Positions 12,402 through 23,489 of a stretch of 64,000 bases of DNA are shown piece after piece. Source of the DNA: Mercurialis annua (lineage: Eukaryota; Streptophyta; Magnoliopsida; Malpighiales; Euphorbiaceae); contig NC_065571.1 in assembly GCF_937616625.2 (NCBI RefSeq), positions 46,113,651 to 46,177,650 on the forward strand, read 5' to 3'. The translations under genes were made by a program, and so were the position numbers. The notes beneath the pieces are model-generated. The model did not search any database and was not told the DNA's origin. It was given only the letters and a program-made list of their open reading frames with translations. Every line of letters starts with the position of its first letter. Position 1 is the stretch's first letter.

Positions 12402-13140
12402 TGTTGTAAAAATAGAGTGTTATTGATAATTGCTTGAGGCGTGATGTCACTGCCCTTAAGAAATATTTCGCAGTATGTGCGATATCTCTCAGGATACAAC
12501 AAGCTCTTCAGTTATATAACTGGAAGCATGAGAAGCAGTATTAAATCTTTGATACGAATCAAGTATCTCCCCTAATCCAGCAAGCCACGATTTGAAGTTT
12601 TAAAATCAAACTTAATTATCAAGTAAATGAATGTAGACATAAAATTGGTTAAGTTAAACAAAACTGAAAATCTTAGTGGAGGAGCAGTAATAAAACGTGG
12701 TTAAAATTTTAAATAAAACGTTTTAATTAAACTGAAGGTAATAAAGCTTAGTCAAAGTTTGTTACCGGATTTTTAGGTCTCAACCAAAAATTATTTTACA
12801 CATGCTAAAATAAGGCCTTCTCACATAAGGCTATAATTATTATTTAATAAATAATAAATAATAATAAAACCGGGTAGCAAAAAGATTAGTCAAGTCTCGG
12901 ACAAGCTCACTTGACTTTCATCCCGAACCCAACCCACAAGCCTACTCCGGAGAGGGGGGGGGGGCGCGAGCCCATTGCTTTCCCCTCAACACACTTATGA
13001 GCCTATATTGTATAAACCCTTATAAATTCATTATTGAAGCTCTACACTTCCCATGTGGGATTTATGTTGTTGTTGTTTTGAAATAACACAAAAGGACAAA
13101 TTAAGAATAGGACAAATTAAAAAACAATTTTTTCACAACA
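12402..13140 (-). repeat. 3' LTR of the copia element
   Basis: The 739-bp repeat matches 20673-21413 almost perfectly. It contains a G-run followed by GCGCGAG, and near its outer end one arm of a 12-bp inverted repeat whose other arm lies in the adjoining leader fragment. Confidence 0.9.
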
Positions 13141-13700
13141 ATCCCCCACTTATTTCAAAACAGAAAAACACTTGCTGGATTAGTTTCTCTTATAAATATA
13201 AATGCATCAGTTTCGGTGTCTTTTGGACTATGAACCAAAACCTGAAAAGAAGAGGTATAACTCACGGTAAGCCTGGTGAAGTTTTAAACTTCTATGAACC
13301 AAGAATTCCATTTGTAAGCTATAATTCTCATCCCTCACATCATACTTTCACAAACTGCTACTCAACGCGGTTGTGCGCATTTAGGCCGTGCGCGTACCTG
13401 TTTATTCATGAGTGCTCTAACGACTTAGCCACAAGTCATATAGGAGCGGCCCCACTCCACACTCACATAGGTGATTTCATCAAGTTTATATAGCAACTAA
13501 ATATAAACTATCCTTAAGGACTATGAAATCATTAAGAGTTATAAACTCAACCTCACAATAGTTGCTTCTAGCACAACTCACACCATAGGAATGAACTAAA
13601 TCAGAATTTAGTACTAGCAGGACTAACACATGACTTGTTATTACCCGTATGAACCAAATTCATGGGATCTCCAATCACAGAGGTCGGGTTACCATCACGG
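13141..13700 (-). other. Copia 3' non-coding region between pol stop and 3' LTR
   Basis: About 560 bp lie between the pol stop and the polypurine tract next to the LTR. The + strand open frame at 13053-13493 crosses the LTR border and resembles no protein, so I treat it as chance. Confidence 0.7.
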
Positions 13701-16700
13701 TTAATACTCAATTGGCACAAGTCCCATTCCCCTCGATGTTTCAAGGATCATTTTCCTTCCCAAAGGTTTAGTCAGAGGATCGGCCAAATTCAGCTCTGAC
13801 TTCACATAGTCAATGGACATAATTCCATCCTTTTGCAATTGCTTTACCACATCATGTCTTAGACGTAAATGTCTATTCTTTCCATTGTAAGCTTTATTCT
13901 TAGCAATGGCTATTGCCGCTTGGCAATCACAATGCATAGACACTGAAGGAGTTGGTTTTATTCCCAAAGGAATACTGACTAAGAAGTTTTTCAACCACTC
14001 AGCCTCATTGCCAGCTAATTCCAGAGCTATAAACTCGGACTCCATAGTAGATTTGGCAATTAACGTTTGCTTAGATGATCTCCAAGCAATCGCACCTCCT
14101 CCAAGTGTAAACACATAACCACTAGTGGATTTTGTCTCATCTGAATCAGAGATCCAGTTAGCATCACTGTACCCTTCTAGTACAGCGGGAAATCCACTGT
14201 ATAGGATACCATAATTCATGGTTCCTCTCAAATATTTCATTAGTCTGACAATGCCATTCCAATGATCACGGTTGGGATTATGAGTATATCTACTCAATCT
14301 GCACACAGCATAAGCTATGTCAGGTCGAGAGAAATTCATCAGATGCATCAGACTCCCAATAACCTGAGCATACTCAGTTTGAGCCACAGGATCTCCTCTA
14401 TTCTTCATTAACTTAGTGTTAGCATCATAAGGAGTACTCACAGGTGTGACATCAAAATGTCCAAACTTCTTAAGAAGTTTCTCAACATAATGCTCTTGTG
14501 ATAGTATTATACTATCACCCTTCCTTATGATTTTAACACCCAAAATTACATTTGCTTCACCCATATCTTTCATATCAAATTGAGAAGCAAGAAAAGCCTT
14601 TGTTTCATGTACTATACTAAGACAAGTACCAAAGATAAGCATGTCATCCACATACAAACAAATAATGACGGACTCACCTTCAAGCACTTTAGTATAAACA
14701 CATTTATCAGCTTCAATAGAGGAAAACCCATCACTAATCAGAACTTGGTCAAATTTCTCATGCCATTGTTTAGGAGCTTGTTTCAAACCATATAATGATT
14801 TTAAAAGTTTACAAACTTTGTTCTTTTGATTTGAAACAACACAACCCTCGGGTTGAGTCATATAAATTTCTTCTTCTAATTCGCCATTTAAAAACGCAGT
14901 TTTAACATCCATTTGATGAATAAAAAGTTTATGAATTGAAGTTAAGGCAATTAAAACTCTAATTGAAGCAATTATAGTTACAGGTGCAAAAGTGTCAAAA
15001 TAATCAATGTTTGGTTTTTGAGAAAAACCTTTCGCAACCAATCTAGCTTTATATTTTTCAATTGAACCATCAGGATTCATTTTTCTTTTGAAAATCCATT
15101 TACAGCCAATGGGTTTTGCGCCAGGAGGCAAATCAACTAAAACCCAAGTATTATTTTGATTAATTGAATCAATTTCTGTTTTAATGGCTTCTTTCCAAAA
15201 AACAGACTCAGAAGAAGAAACAGCTTCATTAAAATTTAAAGGTTCATTATCAACCAAATACGTATAAAAATCATTTCCAAAGGAATTTTTAATTCTTTGT
15301 CTTTTGCTCCGTCTCAACTCCTCAGTAGAGTTCACTGTTATATTTTCAGTTTCATTTTCATTAACAGTGGGCATATGAGAAATTGACTCAGTTTTTAGTG
15401 GATACACATTCTCAAAGAATTCAGCATTCTTAGTTTCAACAATTGTATTACAATCAAGTACATCACTTTTCAATACAAGGAACCTATAAGCAGCACTATG
15501 TTCAGCATATCCAATAAACAAGCAATCAGAGGTTTTAGAACCTATTTTCCTTTTCTTAGGGTCAGGTAACATTACTTTAGCTAGACACCCCCACACTTTT
15601 AAATATTTCAGGTTAGGTCTATAACCTTTCCATAATTCATAAGGTGTTTTTCCAGTTTTCTTATAAGGTATTCTATTCTGTAAATGACAGGCAGACAATA
15701 TAGCTTCACCCCATAAGTTATCACTAGCAGAAGAACTAACTAGAAGTGCATTCATCATTTCTTTTAAGGTTCTATTTTTTCTTTCTGCTACGCCATTAGA
15801 TTCAGGTGAATATGGAGGAGTTATTTCATGTATTATTCCTTCTTTTTCACAATATTCATTAAATGCTATATATTCGCCACCTCTATCTGATCTAATTCTT
15901 TTAATCTTTCTATTAAGTTGGTTTTCTACTTCAGCCTTATAAATTAAGAACATATCAAATGCTTCATCTTTATTTCTTAATAAATAAACTCTAGCATATC
16001 TAGAACAATCATCTATAAATGTCACATAATATTTTTTACCACCTCTAGTCATGGTTTGTTTTAGGTCTCCTAAATCTGTATGAATTAAACTAAGTAATTC
16101 AGATTCTCTAACTACAGAATGGCACGTTTTCTTAGTCGATTTAGTTTCAGCACATATTTGACATTTATCTATGTTCGTTTTATTTAGTCCAGTTATTATA
16201 CCAAGTGTTTGCATTTTCTTAATATAGCTAGCATTCACATGTCCTAATCTAGCATGCCATAAATCAATAGAGTCAATCAAGTAAGCAGAAGTGGATGCAT
16301 TTTTCATTATTTCAGCAACATTCAATACAAACAGACCCTGATTACAATAACCCCTGCCTATAAAGACATTATTCTTTGTCATTACAATCTGATCTGATTC
16401 AAATGACACCTTAACTCCACCCTTACCCATTAGTGCAACAGACAACAAATTAGCCCTAATATTTGGTACATGAAGTACTTCATTCAGAGCCAGTGTCTTT
16501 CCTGATGTGAGCTTGAGAAGAACCTTTCCTTTTCCAAGAACAGGAGCTGTTCGGGAATCACCAAGGAACACACATTCTTCTCCATCCCCTACTAGTGTGT
16601 AGGAGGTAAAAGCATCTCTGCTTGCACAGATATGTCTGGTAGCACCAGAGTCTACCACCCAGTTTCTCGCATCAGCAACCAGATTCACTTCAGAAATGAC

Positions 16701-17471
16701 AGCAGCAATAATATCATCTCCTTCGACCAAATTCGCATTTGGCTTAGGAGGATTGCCATTTCTAAGTCTCTTTCTGCATTGAGCTGCAAAGTGACCTGGT
16801 TTTCCACACACAAAACAAGTACTCTTTCTCTTGAAAACAGTGGAGTTAGCTATCTTGGGTTTGTAATCAGTATTAACAACTACAGGGGGTTTTTGATCAT
16901 ACCTCTTGAAGTTCCCCTTGCTTTGCACCATATTCGCCCTTGCATTCAGCGCCTTATTTCGGGCAGCCTTGATTTCCTTTCGGTTCGTTTCCTCAATTAT
17001 TATATGTGTGATCAGTTCCTGCAATGTCAATTGTTTATGTTTGTGTTTAAGATTCTGTTTGTAGTCATTCCATGATTGAGGCAGTTTCTCAATCAGGATT
17101 CCAGCAACAAATTCCTCCGGCAGTGTGATTGATTCGCCCTTAAGATCTTCGAGCAGTTTGTGGTACTCGTTAATCTGAGCGATCATGTCCTTGTCCTCAG
17201 CCATCTCCCATTTGTAAAATTTACCAATCACGAACTTCTGTTTTCCAGCATCCTCGGCAGTGTACTTACTGATCATCGAATCCCATATCTGTTTTGCTTT
17301 CTTGTACGCACAATAAACGTCAAAAAGTTCATTAGATAAAGTACTAATTATTGTGTGTCGGCAACCTTATTGGCATAAAGCCATGTTTCGGATTCCTTGA
17401 CAGCAGTTGGAAGAGGCTTCGGATCAGTAAGGGCAGAAGCCACACCGTGCATATCAAGAACAGTAAAGATT
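13701..17471 (-). pseudogene. Copia gag-pol polyprotein, 5' part frameshifted
   Basis: An 1191-codon frame (13701-17276) holds, in order: the gag C-terminal part; a zinc knuckle [14 protein letters not shown] (residues ~154-167); an aspartic protease with DSGA (~209-212); the integrase pre-domain (LWHARLGHV) and core with its acidic residues and [17 protein letters not shown]; reverse transcriptase with YVDDM; and RNase H ([11 protein letters not shown], then [12 protein letters not shown]). Upstream of 17276 the gag frame continues to about 17355, where a TGTGTG run appears to have gained two bases. The LINE junction is at 17471. Pol itself is open, so the damage is confined to gag. Domain order INT-RT-RH defines Ty1/copia. 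Confidence 0.93.
17459..17471. repeat. LINE target-site duplication, left copy
   Basis: AACAGTAAAGATT occurs here and at 20472-20484, directly flanking the LINE. Just inside the left border an 11-bp string (AAGATTTCATG) is repeated, a common oddity at 5' junctions of truncated LINEs. Confidence 0.9.
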
Positions 17472-20471
17472 TCATGAAGATTTCATGAAGATTGTCCAAG
17501 ATGTGTGGAGAACTGAGGTTAAAGGAGTTACTATGTTTCAGGTTTATGAGAAACTTAAGTTGTTAAGAAGAAGGCTAAAAGAGCTTAATAAGAAAGAGTA
17601 TGATGGTATTGAAGCTAGAGTTTCCAGAGCTAAGGAAATGCTTAATTCCCTTCAGAGTAATCTGGTTCTTGACCCTTTTAATCTTCTGCTTCATCAAGAG
17701 GAAAAAGCTTGCAGTAATCACCTCTTGAACTTGCTGACATGGGAAGAGGAAATTATTAGACAGAAATCCAGAATTTTATGGATTAAGGCAGGTGACAAAA
17801 ACACTAAGTTTTTTCATAACTGTATGAGGCAAAGGCAGGATAGGCAAAAAATTCTGTATCTAAAGCTCAGTAATGGTAGCTGGTGCAATGACCCTGATGA
17901 GATTAAATCTCATATCCTTAGTCACTATCAAAACTTCATTGGGTCCACTCAACCTAATAGACAATTTGTAGACCATAGAGTCTTTGAGGAAGGATACATC
18001 TTATCTCAAGCTGATAAGGAAATTCTGGACTATCCCTTTGATCCTGGTGAAATAAAGGAAGCTATCTTTTCTATTAATAGTGATAAAGCCCCAGGCCCTG
18101 ATGGCTTTAGCAGTAGTTTTTTTAAGAGAAGCTGGTCTATTATTGGCCAGGATATCACAACTGCAATTTCTGATTTCCTTAAGTCTGGGAAAATGCTTAG
18201 CCAAGTCAATGCTACAGCTATTGCTCTTATTCCGAAGATCAAGGCTCCTGAAAGCATAGGTGATTACAGGCCTATTTCCTGCTGTAATGTGATCTATAAG
18301 GGCATTTCTAAGGTGTTAACTAACAGACTTAGGAAAGTGATTGATAAACTGATCAGCCCAGTTCAGTCAGCCTTTGTTCCTAACAGAAACATTGCAGACA
18401 ACATTATGCTAGCTCATGAAATTGTTAGAAATTATCATAGGAAAGACGATACTTCCTGTGCTATTAAGGTTGACCTCCAGAAGGCTTATGATTCTGTTAG
18501 CTGGGATTTTATAGAGGAAGTGCTACTTGGGTTCAGATTTCCTGTTAACTTCATTAAGATTACCATGAGTTGCATTAGATCTGCAAAGTTTTCCATAATT
18601 ATAAATGGTGGGCAAGAAGGGTATTTTAGTGGTGGAAGAGGCCTAAGGCAAGGTGATCCCATCTCGCCAATGATATTTGTGCTTTGTATGGAATATCTGT
18701 CTAGGTTGATGTATAAAAACACCAAAAGAGGGACTGGTTTCCAGTATCACAAAGGCTGCAGATCCTTAAAGCTTAGTCACCTCTGTTTTGCTGATGACCT
18801 TTTTTTCTTCAGCAATGGTGACTCAAAGTCTATCAACATTATTAAAAATGTTTTGGATGATTTTACCAAGTGCTCAGGTCTAAAGCCAAATCAGCAAAAA
18901 AGTCATATTTTCTTTAATGGATCTCCAGAAGTTGATAAGCTTAATCTGCTGAATATTTTAGGCTTTCAGGAAGGTTCTCTTCCCATCAAATACCTTGGTC
19001 TCCCTTTGATCACTACAAAACTTACTAAAGAAAGCTGCAATGGGTTAATCAGCAGGATTGCTTCCAGAATTACTCAATGGACTGCAAAATGTCTTTCATA
19101 TGCAGGCAGACTGCAATTAGTTAACTCAGTGTTGTTAAGTATGCACATTTATTGGTGTTCTGTTTTTCTTTTACCAGCAGCTGTTGTTAAAGGGGTTGAA
19201 GGAATTTGCAGGAAGTTCTTGTGGCATGGGGTGAATTCTGTCAAGTGTAGTGGTCTGGTTAATTGGGCTAAGGTCTGCAAACCTAAATGCTGGGGTGGAC
19301 TAGGCATCAAAGCTGTGAATAATTGGAATATAGCTGCTCTCTCTAAGCATGTCTGGGGCATTATCTCGTTAAAACCTTCTCTTTGGGCTAGCTGGGTTAG
19401 CTCTAACAAGCTTAAAAATTTGAGTTTCTGGGGTATTGCAAAACCTCATGAAGCCTCATGGAGTTGGAGACAAATTTTGAAGATTAGACCCAAAATTGCA
19501 GGGTTCTTTGAGTACAAGCTAGGCAATGGTTCTAAAATGTCCTTTTGGCATGATCCCTGGGCTCTTGGGAAATCTATTGTGGATAGATATCCTGAAGTGA
19601 GTATTAAAGATTCTGAAGTAGATAAGAAAGCTACTGTTAATAGCATGTGGAAAAATAACAAGTGGGAGTTCCCTGACCCTATGGATGAGTACACTCTCTC
19701 CATTTGGGATTTTGTTGAGAATAATTTTCAGATTAGGGAAAATGTTGATGATGAAATTAGATGCAAATCTTCTAATGGTCTGTTTTCCATTAAGAACTGC
19801 TGGAAGTTTATTAATCCTGTGGAGCCAGTCATTCCTTGGACTTCAATAGTCTGGTTCAAAGGAAATATTCCCAGATATTCCTTTATAGCTTGGCTAGCCT
19901 TACATGATAGATTACTCACTAAAGATAAATTGTTTAAATGGAAAGTTGTGCAGAATGACTGTTGCTGTCTGTGTAACTCAGCTGCTTCTGAGTCTATAAG
20001 CCATCTGTTTTTTGAGTGTGAATTCTCAAAGGCCATCTGGAGAAGATTACTTGTTGATATGCAAATTAACAGAGAAGGGATTCAATGGAGAAGGGAGGTT
20101 AGTTTCTTTGTTAGAAGGACTAAAGGGAAGTCTGCCTTAGCTACTTTCAGAAAAGCCATTTTCTGTGCTTCCATTTACCATATTTGGAAGTCAAGAAATG
20201 ATCTGATTTTCAACCAGACTCAGATTTCAGAGTATCAAGTCTACATTAACATCAGAGCTGCTGTGCAGAATGCAGTTTGAGTTTTTGTTGCCAGTTAGTT
20301 TTGAGTTTCAAGCCTGAGGGCGCTGGTTTAGTGTTTTTCTGCTGTTTAGCTGTCTTGAGCAGCTTTGTTGCGCTTGAGTTTGTGTAAATAGCTCTTGCTA
20401 GGCCTGTTTTTGGGCTTGTATTCTTTTATAAGCAATAAAATTGCTTCTTTTGGTGATTGACCAAAAAAAAA
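17472..20471 (+). mobile_element. 5'-truncated L1-type LINE inserted in copia gag
   Basis: A 3-kb insert has a 13-bp target duplication, a 3' UTR with AATAAAATTGC near 20435, and a short A tail (20463-20471). The endonuclease end of ORF2 and all of ORF1 are missing. It runs opposite to the copia element. Confidence 0.95.
17485..20280 (+). CDS. LINE ORF2 C-terminal part: reverse transcriptase and zinc-finger domain (5' truncated)
   Basis: A 931-codon frame stays open to its TGA. After a basic linker, the L1-type reverse transcriptase follows: SDKAPGPDGF, YRPISCCNVIYKGISKVL, QSAFVPNRNIADNI, KVDLQKAYDSV, GLRQGDPISP, and the catalytic FADD (residues ~430-440). The C-terminal zf-RVT domain shows IPRYSFIAWLALHDRLLTKD and CCCLCNSAASESISHLFFEC. 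Full plant ORF2 proteins are around 1300 residues with an N-terminal AP endonuclease that is absent here. The ATG at 17485 is internal, not a natural start. The open frame argues for recent insertion, but this copy cannot move on its own. Confidence 0.93.
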   Translation: MKIVQDVWRTEVKGVTMFQVYEKLKLLRRRLKELNKKEYDGIEARVSRAKEMLNSLQSNLVLDPFNLLLHQEEKACSNHLLNLLTWEEEIIRQKSRILWIKAGDKNTKFFHNCMRQRQDRQKILYLKLSNGSWCNDPDEIKSHILSHYQNFIGSTQPNRQFVDHRVFEEGYILSQADKEILDYPFDPGEIKEAIFSINSDKAPGPDGFSSSFFKRSWSIIGQDITTAISDFLKSGKMLSQVNATAIALIPKIKAPESIGDYRPISCCNVIYKGISKVLTNRLRKVIDKLISPVQSAFVPNRNIADNIMLAHEIVRNYHRKDDTSCAIKVDLQKAYDSVSWDFIEEVLLGFRFPVNFIKITMSCIRSAKFSIIINGGQEGYFSGGRGLRQGDPISPMIFVLCMEYLSRLMYKNTKRGTGFQYHKGCRSLKLSHLCFADDLFFFSNGDSKSINIIKNVLDDFTKCSGLKPNQQKSHIFFNGSPEVDKLNLLNILGFQEGSLPIKYLGLPLITTKLTKESCNGLISRIASRITQWTAKCLSYAGRLQLVNSVLLSMHIYWCSVFLLPAAVVKGVEGICRKFLWHGVNSVKCSGLVNWAKVCKPKCWGGLGIKAVNNWNIAALSKHVWGIISLKPSLWASWVSSNKLKNLSFWGIAKPHEASWSWRQILKIRPKIAGFFEYKLGNGSKMSFWHDPWALGKSIVDRYPEVSIKDSEVDKKATVNSMWKNNKWEFPDPMDEYTLSIWDFVENNFQIRENVDDEIRCKSSNGLFSIKNCWKFINPVEPVIPWTSIVWFKGNIPRYSFIAWLALHDRLLTKDKLFKWKVVQNDCCCLCNSAASESISHLFFECEFSKAIWRRLLVDMQINREGIQWRREVSFFVRRTKGKSALATFRKAIFCASIYHIWKSRNDLIFNQTQISEYQVYINIRAAVQNAV

Positions 20472-20484
20472 AACAGTAAAGATT

Positions 20485-20660
20485 CGTTCCTGCCAGCGCC
20501 TGAAGTTTTCACCATCAAAGACTTGAATCTTTGAGATGTCTGGGAACGGCTTCGCATAAGGAACAGCAGTTAGCATAGACGGCGTAGCAACGCCTGAGGC
20601 AACAGCCACAGCAGGTGGAGCATCGTTTTTGTCACCATCAGCACTCTCAGTAGTAGACAT
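20485..20660 (-). pseudogene. Copia gag N-terminal fragment cut off by the LINE
   Basis: The frame starts at the ATG at 20660 (MSTTESADGDKND) and runs about 59 codons to FDGENFRRWQER, a typical start of a copia gag (UBN2-type) domain. Translation would then enter the LINE tail and stop. The rest of gag resumes beyond the LINE at 17471. Confidence 0.9.
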
Positions 20661-20737
20661 ATTTCTTAAGATTGTTGTAAAAATAGAGTGTTATTGATAA
20701 TTGCTTGAGGCGTGATGTCACTGCCCTTAAGAAATAT
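20659..20737 (-). other. 12-bp inverted repeat in copia leader
   Basis: Perfect 12-bp arms ATATTTCTTAAG (20659-20670) and CTTAAGAAATAT (20726-20737) could pair around a 55-nt loop, with the gag ATG at the outer base. The same pair is in the other LTR copy at 12388-12399 and 12455-12466. A role in translation or packaging is only a guess. Confidence 0.6.
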
Positions 20738-21413
20738 TTCGCAGTATGTGCGATATCTCTCAGGATACAACAAGCTCTTCAGTTATATAACTGGAAGCAT
20801 GAGAAGCAGTATTAAATCTTTGATACGAATCAAGTATCTCCCCTAATCCAGCAAGCCACGATTTGAAGTTTTAAAATCAAACTTAATTATCAAGTAAATG
20901 AATGTAGACATAAGATTGGTTAAGTTAAACAAAACTGAAAATCTTAGTGGAGGAGCAGTAATAAAACGTGGTTAAAATTTTAAATAAAACGTTTTAATTA
21001 AACTGAAGGTAATAAAGCTTAGTCAAAGTTTGTTACCGGATTTTTAGGTCTCAACCAAAAATTATTTTACACATGCTAAAATAAGGCCTTCTCACATAAG
21101 GCTATAATTATTATTTAATAAATAATAAATAATAATAAAACCGGGTAGCAAAAAGATTAGTTAAGTCTCGGACAAGCTCACTTGACTTTCATCCCGAACC
21201 CAACCCACAAGCCTACTCCGGAGAGGGGGGGGGGGGGCGCGAGCCCATTGCTTTCCCCTCAACACACTTATGAGCCTATATTGTATAAACCCTTATAAAT
21301 TCATTATTGAAGCTCTACACTTCCCATGTGGGATTTATGTTGTTGTTGTTTTGAAATAACACAAAAGGACAAATTAAGAATAGGACAAATTAAAAAACAA
21401 TTTTTTCACAACA
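20673..21413 (-). repeat. 5' LTR of the copia element
   Basis: The 741-bp partner of 12402-13140. Its outer end TGTTGTG (minus strand) directly meets the duplicated flank block at 21414. Confidence 0.9.
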
Positions 21414-22042
21414 GGCCAAACGTTCTTATGTAGTACTGTTAAGTGCTCTAATTGGCTGTTGTTGTTAGCTGATAGACCATATATATTTTGATTGCTGTTT
21501 ATATATAAAATAATCGTTAAGAGCATAATTTTTAATTTTATTTATTAATTTATAAATATATTATATTATATAATATTCAATAAAAATATTAAAAATTATC
21601 TTTTTATAAGAAGGAATATTTAGTTAAACTTATTTAGATTTTTTTTTTTGATTAATTTATGATTTATTTTAAAAAATAATTAAGTTATAGTTTTGTTAAT
21701 ATAAATAAATAATATTAGATAATTTAAAAATAATTAGAGTATTTAAAAATAATTTAAATAACTATATATATATTAAAAAACAATACATTTTAATAGGGGT
21801 AGTTTGTCTAAATAATTAAAAATATGAGAAAATTACGGAATAATTGAAAAAGCGGGAAAATTTTACTCATATACCAACACATTAACAATTTTTCTCTTCT
21901 ACCAAAGGTGTTTTACATCAAATAGCTGAACTGGCTAAATTATTATTTTTTAGAGTAGTGATAAATGGATAGAATCTATCCGGATAGAATGGGTATAATG
22001 AATTATAGTAATTTTTAAGTTGGGGTGTGCTAAAAGAGCTCA
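21414..22042. repeat. Duplicated flank, distal copy
   Basis: The second copy of the 11751-12378 block. From 22000 onward it runs into the half-LINE-like insert, which continues past the point where the other copy stops. Confidence 0.9.
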
Positions 22043-22557
22043 TTCTCTCTAAAAAAAAAAGCTCTCCCTTCTCTCTAAAACTTTTTCTTCATTTTAATCT
22101 AGAGGGTGGGAGAAGGTGATTTCCGATCTTAATCGGAAAATCATCTTCTCTCCGCCCAAATTATTACTATTTCTACGGCTTTCTTTATATTTATGTCTTT
22201 TTAGATTTATACATTTTTCTAGATCTAGAATTTTATTAAGACTTGTTGAAGTTTTTGTTGAATGCTCTTGATGATTGAAGGTGTTGTGAGGTAAAAATTT
22301 ATCTTTTTAAAGATGAAGATCGGAAAACATGAATTTTCAAGAGATCTAGCTTTCAAGAATCAAGCGGCTTCAAGATCGTATTTTCAATATTTATGTATTT
22401 GGGTAACCTTTTGATGGTTGGAAAAGCCCTATTCGATAACTGTATCAAACAGCTCTCATCATTATTCTAGATTAGCTCTTCAATTTGTCGAAGAACTATT
22501 CATTTATGTAATTTTCATTTTATTAATGAAAGTTTTTAGCCTTTGAGAAAGAAAAAA
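22000..22557 (+). mobile_element. Half-LINE-like retroinsert with A-rich tail and 14-bp target duplication
   Basis: AGAATGGGTATAAT flanks the segment at 21986-21999 and 22558-22571. The left part looks like a 5' UTR rich in TCTCTCTAAA. The right part ends in a 3'-UTR-like stretch, TTAATGAAAGTTTTTAGCC, and an A-rich tail GAAAGAAAAAAA. No coding frame is present. I infer a non-autonomous derivative that keeps only LINE ends. Confidence 0.7.
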
Positions 22558-22571
22558 AGAATGGGTATAAT

Positions 22572-23489
22572 GGGTATAATAGATAATTTTTTGCATTAAT
22601 GAGTGATGTGGCTTTATTGTCTTACCCTTATAGTAGGATATATTACATTAATATCTTGGAAGATGATAAAACTTCCTCGTAACTGTTTATTTGGTGAAAT
22701 ATTTTATACTCCACTAATCCACTTATTTATTTTAGCATTCCATTACCTCACTTGTATTCCATTACCTCACTTGTCTTTTTTTTTTTCGTCTCAATTTTTT
22801 CCTGTCAAGTCATACTTCTCTTTTCTTATATCGTTATATAAACATACCAGTGGCTAATTTTTTTTTTCAAAACATAACAATCAGTTTAGTTCCATCTTCA
22901 ATGTCTATATATATTATTTAAAATTTCATACACTTATTTATAAAAATTGAATCAGCGCACTTTAAATTCTTTAAAATAGGATCATAGTACATTCTTTTTA
23001 TTAAACTAAAATTGTTGAAAAAAGATTATAATCTTTTATAGCTATATTTTTTATTTTAAAATAAATAAATTAATGAATAAAATAGGATGATAATAAACTT
23101 AATTTACGTTTTATATTTTTTAAATATCGTCAAACTAATAAATATTATTATAATTAAAAATAAAAACATGCATCTGTAATTATGTGTTTTTAATTTGAAT
23201 GAAATTAGTTTTTTTAATAAAACTAAAATTTTATTTCAATATTATATATTTATTTATTATTATTTCGATTTTGTGTTAATTGTATGAATGTGCTTGAATA
23301 CTTATATTAAGAAACTAATTACATGAATAGTGTTTAAATTTTATTTGAGGTACTAAACTTTTATAAAATAGATATAAGAAGCAATTTTTATATTATAAAA
23401 ATACCAAAGAGTAAACAATGAAGTGTGTTTATACATTTATAACGTGTGTAATAGAATAAAACTTATAATAAATATAAGAATTAATCTTA
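22572..23489. other. AT-rich non-coding stretch
   Basis: Very AT-rich DNA without convincing frames. CCATTACCTCACTTG is repeated twice near 22739-22775. Confidence 0.5.

Larger units (their letters stand above)
12378..21413 (-). mobile_element. Ty1/copia LTR retrotransposon, young but disabled, with nested LINE
   Basis: The element reads right to left. Long direct repeats with TGTTGT...ACAACA ends lie at 12402-13140 (3' LTR) and 20673-21413 (5' LTR). By eye they differ at two bases plus a G-run of 11 versus 13, so the insertion is recent. A purine tract (AAGTGGGGGAT) abuts the 3' LTR inside the element. Gag starts at 20660, only 12 nt inside the 5' LTR end, and I find no standard initiator-tRNA primer site there. 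Beyond the 3' LTR, 24 further bases (12378-12401) copy the leader and gag start. A 3-kb LINE splits gag, and gag also carries a frameshift. Confidence 0.93.

Noticed and set aside
13053..13493. Frame of 146 codons on the + strand
   Set aside because: It overlaps the copia LTR and the region next to the purine tract and is antisense to the element.
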